A stretch of DNA of 45,383 nt. It comes from Pseudomonadota bacterium (GTDB taxonomy: Bacteria > Pseudomonadota > Gammaproteobacteria > Burkholderiales > Burkholderiaceae_E). Location: positions 1 through 45,383 of the forward strand of contig CAUJHG010000031.1 of the NCBI GenBank assembly GCA_963204785.1, written 5' to 3'. Below are positions 16,864 through 24,105 of the stretch, one piece after another. The position numbers were made by a program, and so were the translations under genes. The notes beneath the pieces were generated by a model. The model did no database searches. It worked only from the letters and a program-made list of their open reading frames with translations, and had not been told where the DNA came from. Each line of letters starts with the position of its first letter. Within the stretch, counting starts at the first letter, position 1.

Positions 16864-17621
16864 GGATCGCGCTCTTCTCCGATCTGCACCTGTCGGTGCA
16901 GGGACTCGAGCATCCGCGTCCCGAGGTGGACGTGGTGGTGCTCGCCGGCGACCTTGGGCGTCCGGCGGCGGCGATGGCCTGGGCGCGGCAGTACGAGCAG
17001 CCGACGCTGTTCGTGGCCGGCAACCACGAGTTCTACGGCAGCGACCTGCAGACCACCTACGCGCTGCTTCGCGAGCATGCGCAGGGCAGCATGGTGCGCG
17101 TGCTCGAGAACAACGCCTGGGTGCATCAGGGCGTGCGTTTCCTTGGCTGCACGCTGTGGTCGGACCACCGGCTCTACGAATCGCCCGAACAGAAGGCCGC
17201 GGGCCTCGAACAGGCGATGAGCTTCAACCGTGATTTCACCCGGATCCGGCTCACGGCGGACTTCGATCAGCTCCTCTCGCCCGCGGCCTGCCAGATGCTC
17301 TTCGACCAGTCGGTGGCCTGGCTCGAGGAGCAGTTCGCGCAGCCGCACGACGGCCCCACGGTCGTGGTGACCCACTTCGCACCGGCGCGCGGCAGCATCC
17401 ACCCGCGCTTCGCCGGCTCGCCGCTGAACGCCTGCTTCGTCTCCGACCTGCAGGAGCGGATCCTGCGATGGCAGCCTCAGCTCTGGCTGCATGGCCATAC
17501 CCACGACAGCTTCGACTACCGCGTGGGCGCCACGCGGGTGGTGGCCAACCCGCGTGGCTATGCGCCCAAGGGGGAGATCGAGAACAAGGCCTTCGATCCG
17601 CAACTGGTGCTCGAAGTCTGA
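16860..17621 (+). CDS. Calcineurin-like metallophosphoesterase
   Basis: The protein has 253 residues. The five dimetal motifs are in order: SDLH at residues 7-10, LAGDLG, AGNHEFY, VVTHFAP, and HGHTHDSFD near the C-terminus. All metal ligands look intact, so it should be an active phosphatase or nuclease-type phosphodiesterase; the substrate is unknown. It overlaps the hydratase stop by four bases (ATGA), implying co-translation. No signal peptide is present, so it is cytoplasmic. The frame is open upstream of 16860, but the overlap and motif position near the N-terminus favour this start. Confidence 0.88.
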   Translation: MRIALFSDLHLSVQGLEHPRPEVDVVVLAGDLGRPAAAMAWARQYEQPTLFVAGNHEFYGSDLQTTYALLREHAQGSMVRVLENNAWVHQGVRFLGCTLWSDHRLYESPEQKAAGLEQAMSFNRDFTRIRLTADFDQLLSPAACQMLFDQSVAWLEEQFAQPHDGPTVVVTHFAPARGSIHPRFAGSPLNACFVSDLQERILRWQPQLWLHGHTHDSFDYRVGATRVVANPRGYAPKGEIENKAFDPQLVLEV

Positions 17622-17651
17622 ATCGAAGAGCAAGCGGCGGGACGCAGAATC

Positions 17652-18080
17652 GTGGGCGAGGCCAGCGGCTGGCTCATCTGGGCGATCCTCTCGGCGGTGT
17701 TCGCGGCACTCACAGCGGTGTTCGCGAAGATCGGCCTGCAGGGGATCGACTCCGATCTGGCCACGCTGGTGCGCACCGTCGTGATCCTCGTCGTGCTCAC
17801 CGCCTTCGTGTTCGCGACCGGCAAGTGGCGCAACCCCTTCGAGTTCCCTGCGAGAAGCGGACTCTTCCTGGTGTTGTCAGGGCTGGCGACCGGAGCGTCC
17901 TGGGTCTGCTACTTCCGCGCGCTGCAGGCCGGGGAGGCCTCGAAGGTCGCGCCGGTGGACAAGCTCAGCGTGGTCCTGGTGGCGCTCTTCGCGGTCGCGG
18001 TGCTCGGCGAGCGGCCTTCGCTGCAGGAGTGGGCCGGGATCGCACTCGTGGCGCTGGGCGTGCTCGTGCTCGCGCTGTGA
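17652..18080 (+). CDS. Small EamA/DMT-family membrane transporter (single-repeat)
   Basis: This 142-residue membrane protein starts at GTG 17652 and has about five hydrophobic helices. It is a single EamA half ([54 protein letters not shown]). Full DMT exporters have two halves, while this one probably works as a dimer, like small multidrug resistance relatives. It is 30 bases after the phosphoesterase gene and could be the last gene of that operon. The substrate is unknown. It converges on the acyl-CoA ligase gene, with the tandem repeat array between them. Confidence 0.85.
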   Translation: MGEASGWLIWAILSAVFAALTAVFAKIGLQGIDSDLATLVRTVVILVVLTAFVFATGKWRNPFEFPARSGLFLVLSGLATGASWVCYFRALQAGEASKVAPVDKLSVVLVALFAVAVLGERPSLQEWAGIALVALGVLVLAL

Positions 18081-18135
18081 GGGCGTGCGTCGCCGCGCAG
18101 CCTGCGTGCGCGCCGCCGCCCGGCGCGCCGTCCGG

Positions 18136-18240
18136 GCGGTGCCGCAGGGGGCGGTGACGCAGGGGGCGGTGACGCAGGGGGCGGTGACGCAGGGGGCGGT
18201 GACGCAGGGGGCGGTGACGCAGGGGGCGGTGACGCAGGGG
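18136..18240. repeat. Seven tandem copies of a 15-bp repeat
   Basis: The unit GCGGTGACGCAGGGG occurs six times without change (18151-18240), preceded by one copy with a single A-to-C change (18136-18150). It lies between the 3' ends of two convergent genes. The period is a multiple of three, but no gene is open through it in a supported frame. It looks like a minisatellite able to change copy number. Confidence 0.95.
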
Positions 18241-18262
18241 GCGGCCTCGGCGCGGACCGCGC

Positions 18263-19837
18263 TCAGGCGACCGAGCGCGTCTGTCCGCCCCAGTACCTGG
18301 CCCGAAGCGCTTTCTTGTCGGGCTTGCCCAGGCCTGTGAGGGGAAGGCTTTCGACGAAGTCGACCGACTTGGGCGCCTGCACTGCGCCCTTGGCGTCGCG
18401 CACCCGCGCGATCAGCTCCTCTGCGCTCGCGCTCATCCCGGGGCGAAGCACGACCACCGCCTTCACCGCCTCGCCCCATTTGGGGTCGGGAACACCGATC
18501 ACCGCCGCCGCGGCCACCGCCGGGTGCTGGGTCAGCGCGTCCTCGACCTCGCGCGGGTAGACGTTGAAGCCACCGCTGATGATCATGTCCTTGGAGCGGT
18601 CGACGATGTAGAGGAAGCCGTCCTCGTCGGCGCGGGCGAGGTCGCCGGTGTACAGCCAGCCATTGCGCATCGCCCTGGCGGTCTCCTCGGGCTTGTTCCA
18701 GTAGCCTTTCATCACCAGCGGCCCGCGCACGCAGAGTTCGCCCACCTCGCCTGCGGGAACCTCTTTGCCCTCGTCGTCGAGCAGCTTCACCTGGCTGTTG
18801 TAGATCGGCTGCCCGCAGGAGGCGAGACGGTGCGGGTAGCGCTCCGGATCGTGGTCGATCTGGCGCAGCACGGTGACCGCGTTGGGCGCCTCGGACTGTC
18901 CGTAGATCTGCATGAAGACCGGTCCGAGAACCTTCATCCCTTCGACCAGGCGTGCCGGCGACATCGGCGAGGCGCCGTAGAAGATGGTCTGCAGCGAGGA
19001 GAGATCGGCGCTGCGCAGGCCCGGGTGGTCGAGCAGCACGTAGATCATCGTCGGCACGAGGAAGGTCGTGGTGATCCGGTGCCTAGCCACCAGGGCGAAG
19101 AACTTCTCGGGGTCGAAGCCCTTGCTCATCACGAAGCTGCCCGAGCGCATCAGCACCGCGACCATCATCGCGCCGGCGGCGTGGGTGATCGGGGTCATCG
19201 CGAGGAAGCGGACTTCGCGCGGCCAGTCCCACTCGGCGAGCTCCGCCATCACCATCGCGACGTGCACGCGCTGGGTGTGGACCACGCCCTTGGGTTTGCC
19301 CGTGGTGCCCCCGGTGTAGATCAGCGTGCACAGGTCCTCGGCGCCGGCCTTTGCCACCAGCGGCGCCGGCTCGAAGCGGGCCGCCTCGGCGAGGATGTCG
19401 TCGCCGAAGTCGTTCGGACCCAGGCCGACGATCGTCTTCAGGCCGGGCAGTCGCGCCTTCAGCGCCCGCGCGCGCTCGCTGAAGGCGCCGGGGTCGACGA
19501 TCAGCGTGTCCACGCCCGAGTCCTCGAGCAGGTAGGCGTGGTCGTCCTCCGAGCCCAGCGGATGCATCCAGGTGATCCGCGTTCCCATCAGGTAGGCGGA
19601 GGCGGTGCCCAGGAAGGCCTCGGGCCGGTTCGACGAGAGCACCGCGATCGCGTCGCCCTTCTTCAGGCCGCGCGCCTCGAGCGCCTGCACGAAGCGGCTG
19701 AGCAGCGCGCCGAACTCGCGGTAGCTGAGCGACTGCTCGTCGAGCACGAACATGGTGCGGTCGCCGCCGCGCTGGATCGCGCGGATCAGCAGCTCGCCCA
19801 TGCTGCAGTCCTGATGGAAGGAATCGGGGGTGCTCAT
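18263..19837 (-). CDS. Fatty-acyl-CoA synthetase (AMP-dependent ligase), copy A
   Basis: This 524-residue adenylating enzyme activates a carboxylic acid to its CoA thioester. The AMP-binding P-loop is [11 protein letters not shown] at 174-184, followed by YGQSEAPNA, the hinge [19 protein letters not shown], and the C-terminal catalytic Lys in [10 protein letters not shown]. It closely resembles the ligase at 38221-39786 (same length, shared GSEDDHA, LVPTMIY.LLDHPG and GGFNVYP segments), so the two are paralogues. A ribosome binding site AGGAGA precedes the ATG. A run of 14 C on its coding strand begins about 21 bases upstream of the start. The acid is unknown; the family includes medium-chain and aromatic-acid ligases. 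Confidence 0.93.
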   Translation of the reverse strand: MSTPDSFHQDCSMGELLIRAIQRGGDRTMFVLDEQSLSYREFGALLSRFVQALEARGLKKGDAIAVLSSNRPEAFLGTASAYLMGTRITWMHPLGSEDDHAYLLEDSGVDTLIVDPGAFSERARALKARLPGLKTIVGLGPNDFGDDILAEAARFEPAPLVAKAGAEDLCTLIYTGGTTGKPKGVVHTQRVHVAMVMAELAEWDWPREVRFLAMTPITHAAGAMMVAVLMRSGSFVMSKGFDPEKFFALVARHRITTTFLVPTMIYVLLDHPGLRSADLSSLQTIFYGASPMSPARLVEGMKVLGPVFMQIYGQSEAPNAVTVLRQIDHDPERYPHRLASCGQPIYNSQVKLLDDEGKEVPAGEVGELCVRGPLVMKGYWNKPEETARAMRNGWLYTGDLARADEDGFLYIVDRSKDMIISGGFNVYPREVEDALTQHPAVAAAAVIGVPDPKWGEAVKAVVVLRPGMSASAEELIARVRDAKGAVQAPKSVDFVESLPLTGLGKPDKKALRARYWGGQTRSVA

Positions 19838-19858
19838 CGTTGCAGTCTCCTGGGGAAA

Positions 19859-19872
19859 GGGGGGGGGGGGGG
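19859..19872. repeat. Homopolymeric G14 tract in the leader of the acyl-CoA ligase gene
   Basis: Fourteen consecutive G on the given strand (C14 on the gene strand) lie 21-34 bases before the ligase ATG, just upstream of its ribosome binding site. Such tracts are prone to slipped-strand change. The exact count in a draft assembly could also be a sequencing artefact. Confidence 0.9.
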
Positions 19873-19958
19873 AGGGTCAGCGGAGATTTTCGGGCAGAAG
19901 GGAGTGGGCTGGGTTCCGGAAAGGAGGGTGCGCGATCCCGCATGTCTGTCATTGGTAG

Positions 19959-19964
19959 TACATT
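19959..19964 (+). promoter_or_regulatory. -10-like TACATT before the antitoxin gene
   Basis: TACATT ends six bases before the ATG at 19971, which would give a leaderless or near-leaderless mRNA. No matching -35 element was found. Antitoxin autoregulation through this region is expected from the family but no clear operator was identified. Confidence 0.35.
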
Positions 19965-19970
19965 GCGTGC

Positions 19971-20249
19971 ATGAAGACCATCAGCAAACGCGAGTTGAAC
20001 CAGCAGACGGCCCGGGTGCTGGCTGGAGTCCGCGAAGGCGAACCGGTCGTGGTCACCGAGCGTGGCGTTGCGTGCTGGCGGATCGAGGCGATCGACGCTG
20101 CCGTCGACCCCGTGGCGCGGTTGCGTGCGCAAGGCCGCATCACCCCTCGCAAGGCCGAGCCTCGGGCCTGGCCTGCAGCCACGGACGGTCCGCGCTACAC
20201 GGCAGCGGAGGTCGACGCGTTGTTCGCCGACTCGCGTGGCGATCGCTGA
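19971..20249 (+). CDS. Phd/YefM-type antitoxin
   Basis: This 92-residue protein opens with MKTISKRELNQQTARVLAGV and continues with a conserved EGEPVVVTERGVACWRIE strand, the DNA-binding fold of the Phd/YefM (prevent-host-death) family. The C-terminal part, with several charged residues, would wrap the toxin. It is followed after seven bases by a PIN-domain toxin, the expected partner order. It should bind its own promoter and neutralise the toxin. The pair is a small independent module on the plus strand between minus-strand catabolic genes, which fits a mobile or recently acquired element, though no borders are seen. Confidence 0.88.
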   Translation: MKTISKRELNQQTARVLAGVREGEPVVVTERGVACWRIEAIDAAVDPVARLRAQGRITPRKAEPRAWPAATDGPRYTAAEVDALFADSRGDR

Positions 20250-20256
20250 TGCGCTG

Positions 20257-20664
20257 ATGCGCTGGTACCTGGATGCCTCGGTGGCCTTGCACGCAACGCT
20301 GCCGGGCGGTGACTGCCGGGCGCGCGATTGGCTGGATGCGGCGTGGCTGGCCGGCGACGAGGTGTACTCGTCCACGCTCCTGCACCTCGAACTCACACGG
20401 GTGCTGCGTCGTGAGCGTCTGCCCTCGACGCTGGCGCGCCCGGTGCTGGATCGCATCAACCTGGTCAGCATCGACGACGGCGTGCTCCGCTTCGCTGCCG
20501 CGATCGAGCCTCACGTCAAGTCGCTCGATGCGATCCACCTGGCCACCTGTTCCTTGCTGGGTTCCGGTGCAGGGGTGGCCACCCATGACGCCAGCATGGC
20601 GGAGGTTGCCGTGCTGCTGGGACTCGATACCTTCGATCCGTTGTCGCCAGGTGAGGGTGGCTAG
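20257..20664 (+). CDS. VapC-like PIN-domain ribonuclease toxin
   Basis: This 135-residue PIN nuclease has its conserved acidic residues visible in order: Asp in WYLDASVA, Glu in LHLELTRVL, Asp in SLDAIHLAT, and Asp in THDASMAEV. The active site therefore appears complete, and the protein should cleave RNA in a metal-dependent way when not bound by the antitoxin. The ATG at 20257 lies seven bases after the antitoxin stop. An in-frame GTG at 20236 would instead overlap the antitoxin gene, but it adds residues not typical of PIN proteins. The RNA target is unknown. Confidence 0.87.
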   Translation: MRWYLDASVALHATLPGGDCRARDWLDAAWLAGDEVYSSTLLHLELTRVLRRERLPSTLARPVLDRINLVSIDDGVLRFAAAIEPHVKSLDAIHLATCSLLGSGAGVATHDASMAEVAVLLGLDTFDPLSPGEGG

Positions 20665-20723
20665 ACGCCTGGTCGGGCTGTCCGGGGGCGTCGAAGCGGG
20701 CGGGTGCCCCCGCCCGCCGGCTC

Positions 20724-21596
20724 TCACTTGTGCGCGCCGGCCTGCAGCGCCCGCCGCGCCTCGCCTTCGCGCCTGAGTTCCTCGATGCGCTCCGGGTCCA
20801 CGCGCGCATAGACCTCCCGCCAGGCTTCGTCCTCGCTCCAGCGCCAGGGTGTCTGCACCGTGGTGCGGGGCAGGAAGGCGTGCTCGAGGAGATCGAGCGC
20901 GAAGCCCACGGTGGCATGCTGCATCGCTGCGTCCCACGGCTTGCCCACCGGGTTGCCCAGCGGGAAATCCGTGAACAGGAAGCGCGCCACTGCGCACTCC
21001 TCGACGATGTCCCGGGCGCTGCCCATGACGACGGTCGGGATGCCGCGCGACTCCAGGTACCGGCTGACCAGACTCACGGTCTGGTGGCAGACGGGTCAGA
21101 GCGCGGCGAGCAGGACGACGTCGACCTTGTCCTCGCGGCACATCGCCTCGATGGCCGGGGCGTCCTCGCGCATGGTCCGCGACTGCGAATACTCGGTGGG
21201 AACGCCGTAGAAGCGTGGGCCCACCTCGGCGATCCGGCCCGCGCTGGCGTGCGCCTTCAGGTGCCCCAGCGGCAGGAAGGTCTGCACGTCGTCGGTGTGC
21301 GTGCTCTCCTTGTCCCAGGCCAGGTTCTCGGTGAACAGGCGCTCCGGAACGCTGGCGGTGTCGCCGGCCCAGACATTGCGGCGCTCGAAGGGCCTGGGTC
21401 GCGCGGCAGGGTCATCGTTCCAGGGGCTCGCGGTGGTCACCAGCGCCGCCCGGCACTCGGACAGCGGCTTGTCCAGGCGGGCGAAGGGCGCATCCGTGTG
21501 GTGCGCGTACTGGTAGGGTCGCTCGTAGCCGAGCGCGGCATAGTAGGCCCGCGTTCGGTCGATGTAGCTGACGTGGGTTCGGTGCGTGGTGCCCAT
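20724..21596 (-). CDS. Probable selenoprotein of the GrdB/PrdB (glycine/D-proline reductase selenoprotein B) family, UGA at residue 167
   Basis: A minus-strand frame starts at ATG 21596 after a strong ribosome binding site (GGAGGAG), reaches TGA at 21096-21098, and continues open in the same frame to the stop at 20724. Read through, it gives 290 residues. The N-terminal part (SYIDRTRAYY, KPLSECRAALVTTASP, DVQTFLPLGHLK) and the part after the UGA (HQTVSLVSRYLESRGIPTVV) together form one GrdB/PrdB-type protein. The UGA lies after a hydrophobic strand (DVVLLAAL) and is followed by P-V-C-H, a U-x-x-C redox motif with Cys170. In the anaerobic reductases the equivalent Sec attacks the substrate. 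The next gene upstream is a CoA-transferase, and no proprotein subunit (GrdE/PrdA) is present. The reaction is therefore unknown. The alternative is a nonsense mutation. Confidence 0.8.
21067..21098 (-). promoter_or_regulatory. Candidate bacterial SECIS hairpin downstream of the in-frame UGA
   Basis: On the coding strand, ACCAGAC and GTCTGGT form a perfect 7-bp stem with the loop CGTGA (stem 21067-21073 with 21079-21085). The loop begins 17 bases after the UGA and contains GU, both as expected for SelB-recognised bacterial SECIS elements. In an alternative pairing, UGACC at 21094-21098 could pair with GGUCA, placing the UGA at the base of the stem. Confidence 0.6.
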
Positions 21597-21664
21597 CGGG
21601 TCTCCTCCGGGGTTGCTGTGGGTGAACTTACCACCCTGCGGCGGGGAATGGCATCGGTTCGACG

Positions 21665-22888
21665 TCAGTCCGGAAACGCCACCGCGCCTTCCCGGGCCAG
21701 TGCGTCGATCTTCTCCTGCGGATAGCCGAGCACCCCGGAGAGCACCTCGCGGGTGTGCTCGCCCACGCGCCAGGGGGCTGGCCCCGTCGGCGTCACCGCC
21801 CGGCCGTCGAGGTGGAAGGGCTGCGAGGTGACGCGCGCGGTGCGCCCCGAGCCGTGCGGGATGTCCTGGAAGAACTGTCGCTGCGCCAGGTGCGGGTGCT
21901 CGATCATCTCCTCGGGCATCGCCACCGGCGCTGCGGGCATCCGCGCGGCGCTGATCGCGGCGACCGCTTCGTCGACGCTCGCGTACCCCTCGAGCCACTC
22001 GGCGATGTACTCCTGCAGCGCGTCCCAGTTCGTGCGGCGGTCGACCGCGGTCTGGAAGCGGGGGTCGTCGGCCAGCTCGGGGCGCTTCATCAGCCCGAGC
22101 AGCCGCGGCCACATCGCCGCGGTGCTGCCGAGCTGGGTCGCGACGTAGCGCTCGCCGATCCGGTGCACCACCATCGCGCGGCGCGGCCTGCGCTCGATGC
22201 TGCCGCCGTTGAGGATGGAGACGTAGTTGATGTCGTCGGCGGCGATCATGCACTCGAGCATCGACACGTCGAGGTGGGCGCCCTGGCCGGTGCGCAGCCT
22301 GCGGATCATCGCCGCGCAGATCGCGCCGAAGGCGTGCGCGCCGGCCAGGATGTCCGCGGCCTGCAGGTTCGCTGCGCGCGGCTCGAAGCTGCCGACGCGC
22401 TCGAGCTCCATCATCCCCGAGAAGGCGTTGATCAGGTGCGCGTAGGCCTGCATCCTGCTCAGCGGCCCCTTCTGCCCGAAGCCCGACACCGAGCAGTAGA
22501 CGATGTCCGGCCGCATCGCGCGCAGCGACTCGTAGTCGAGGCGGTACTTGGTCATCACGCCGGGGGCGAAGTTCTCGACGACGATGTCGGCCTTGGCGAG
22601 CAGGTCGAGGATCACCTCGCGCGAGGCAGGGTTGGCCATGTCGATGCCGACGCCGCGCTTGCCGGCGTTGATGCGCGAGAAATAGGCGCTCTGGTCGCTG
22701 CGGTCCTCCTGCAGCTGCAGCCCGGCGTAGCGGACCTCGTCGCCCTCGCCGGGGCGCTCGATCTTGATCACGTCGGCGCCCAGGTCGGCCAGCATCCGGG
22801 TGCAGTAGGGTCCGGCCAGGACCCGCGTGAAGTCGAGGACGGTGATCCCGGAGAGCAGGGGCTCGGCGGAGGCGGTCTGGCTTGTCAT
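21665..22888 (-). CDS. CaiB/BaiF-family (class III) CoA-transferase
   Basis: This 407-residue protein has the class III CoA-transferase pattern: LDFTRVLAGPYCTRMLADLG, KIERPGEGDEVR, VENFAPGVM, and the nucleophilic Asp near 207 in AHLDVSMLECM. It exchanges CoA between carboxylic acids, or racemises acyl-CoA in some relatives. The start at 22888 gives the family length; the extension to 23119 runs into the divergent rlmN promoter. The gene ends 68 bases before the selenoprotein start on the same strand, so both are probably co-transcribed. Substrates are unknown. Confidence 0.92.
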   Translation of the reverse strand: MTSQTASAEPLLSGITVLDFTRVLAGPYCTRMLADLGADVIKIERPGEGDEVRYAGLQLQEDRSDQSAYFSRINAGKRGVGIDMANPASREVILDLLAKADIVVENFAPGVMTKYRLDYESLRAMRPDIVYCSVSGFGQKGPLSRMQAYAHLINAFSGMMELERVGSFEPRAANLQAADILAGAHAFGAICAAMIRRLRTGQGAHLDVSMLECMIAADDINYVSILNGGSIERRPRRAMVVHRIGERYVATQLGSTAAMWPRLLGLMKRPELADDPRFQTAVDRRTNWDALQEYIAEWLEGYASVDEAVAAISAARMPAAPVAMPEEMIEHPHLAQRQFFQDIPHGSGRTARVTSQPFHLDGRAVTPTGPAPWRVGEHTREVLSGVLGYPQEKIDALAREGAVAFPD

Positions 22889-23059
22889 CGGTCGGTTTCG
22901 CTGCGGTTTGGGGAAGATCGGAGGAGGCCGCGCGACGGGCGCGCTCCCAGACCGGAGATTCTCGGCTCGCAGGGCCTGGCGCGGAACCAGCCGCTGCCGG
23001 GGGATCGCGGGCAGCGGTCCGTTTTCGTCCGCTGCGGCGCCCGACCGCGCGGAATCGCG

Positions 23060-23065
23060 CACAAT
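23060..23065 (+). promoter_or_regulatory. -10-like CACAAT before the rlmN-like gene
   Basis: CACAAT ends eight bases before the ATG at 23074, again placing the expected transcription start at or within two bases of the start codon. No ribosome binding site is present between them. Confidence 0.35.
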
Positions 23066-23073
23066 CGCGCCCC

Positions 23074-24081
23074 ATGAGAATCGACGAGCTGCGCGAGGCG
23101 CTGCGCGCCGCGGGCGCAAGCCCCGTTCACCAGCGGTTGCTGCTGCGCAACTGGGCGCGGGCGCTGCCGCTGGACAGCGGGCGTCAGCGGCCGGAGGACT
23201 TCCTGCCGGCGCGCCTGCGCGCGGCGCTGCCTTCGCTGGTCGGAGCGCTCGATGCGATCGCGCGCGTGCGCTCCGAGCACCCGGCGCAGGACGGCTCGGC
23301 GCGGCTGCTGGTGCAGCTGGCCGACGGGCTGAGCGTCGAGAGCGTGCTGCTGCCGCGCGACGCGCTCTGCGTGTCCACCCAGGTGGGCTGCGCGGTCGGC
23401 TGCACCTTCTGCATGACCGGACGCGACGGGCTGCTGCGCCAGCTCGGCAGCGCCGAGATCGTCGCGCAGGTGGCGCTGGGACGGGCTCGACGCCGGGTGA
23501 AGAAGGTGGTCTTCATGGGAATGGGCGAGCCTGCCCACAACCTCGAGAACACGATGGCGGCGATCGAACTGCTGGGCACCGAGGGCGACATCGGACACAA
23601 GAACCTGGTGTTCTCCACGGTGGGAGACCGTCGGGTGTTCGAGCGGCTGCCACTGGGGCCGGTGCGTCCGGCGCTGGCGCTGTCGCTGCACACGACGCGG
23701 GCCGACCTGCGCGTCGAGCTGCTGCCGCGCGCACCCCGCATCGATCCCGAGGAACTGGTGGAGCTGGCCGACGCCTACTCGCGTGCCACCGGCTACCCGG
23801 TGCAGTACCAGTGGACCCTGCTGGAAGGCATCAACGACGGCGATGACGAAGTGGAGGGCATCGCGCGCCTGCTCGCGGGCCGCTACGCGGTGATGAACCT
23901 GATTCCCTGGAACACCGTCGATGCCCTGCCGTTCCGGCGCCCCTCCTGGGAGCGTGCGGCCGAGATGGCGCGACGGCTCCATCGCCGCGGTGTGCTGACC
24001 AAGCTGCGCCACTCGGCGGGCCAGGATGTCGAGGGCGGCTGCGGGCAGTTGCGGGCGCGTGCGGCAAGGTCTCGCGGCTGA
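23074..24081 (+). CDS. RlmN/Cfr-family radical SAM RNA methyltransferase
   Basis: This 335-residue enzyme has the 4Fe-4S radical SAM motif Cys106-x3-Cys110-x2-Cys113 (CAVGCTFC). The motif KVVFMGMGEPAHNLENTM follows, and the conserved Cys near 323 (EGGCGQL) forms the methyl-transfer intermediate in RlmN. RlmN methylates C2 of A2503 in 23S rRNA and A37 of some tRNAs. The protein is shorter than the usual RlmN of about 370-390 residues, with a reduced N-terminal accessory domain, and it is not in the ndk/hisS/ispG neighbourhood typical of housekeeping rlmN. It may therefore be a second paralogue with its own RNA target, which is inference. Confidence 0.85.
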   Translation: MRIDELREALRAAGASPVHQRLLLRNWARALPLDSGRQRPEDFLPARLRAALPSLVGALDAIARVRSEHPAQDGSARLLVQLADGLSVESVLLPRDALCVSTQVGCAVGCTFCMTGRDGLLRQLGSAEIVAQVALGRARRRVKKVVFMGMGEPAHNLENTMAAIELLGTEGDIGHKNLVFSTVGDRRVFERLPLGPVRPALALSLHTTRADLRVELLPRAPRIDPEELVELADAYSRATGYPVQYQWTLLEGINDGDDEVEGIARLLAGRYAVMNLIPWNTVDALPFRRPSWERAAEMARRLHRRGVLTKLRHSAGQDVEGGCGQLRARAARSRG

Positions 24082-24105
24082 CCGGTCACGCGTTCGCTAT
24101 GCGCC

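Noticed and set aside
18136..18240. CRISPR array
   Set aside because: Units are 15 bp and directly adjacent without spacers, and no cas gene is present.
20724..21098. Sequencing frameshift as the cause of the split selenoprotein gene
   Set aside because: Both halves are in the same frame with the right spacing, and family sequence continues on each side of the TGA. No base change in length is needed, so a frameshift does not explain it; only a nonsense mutation or Sec does.
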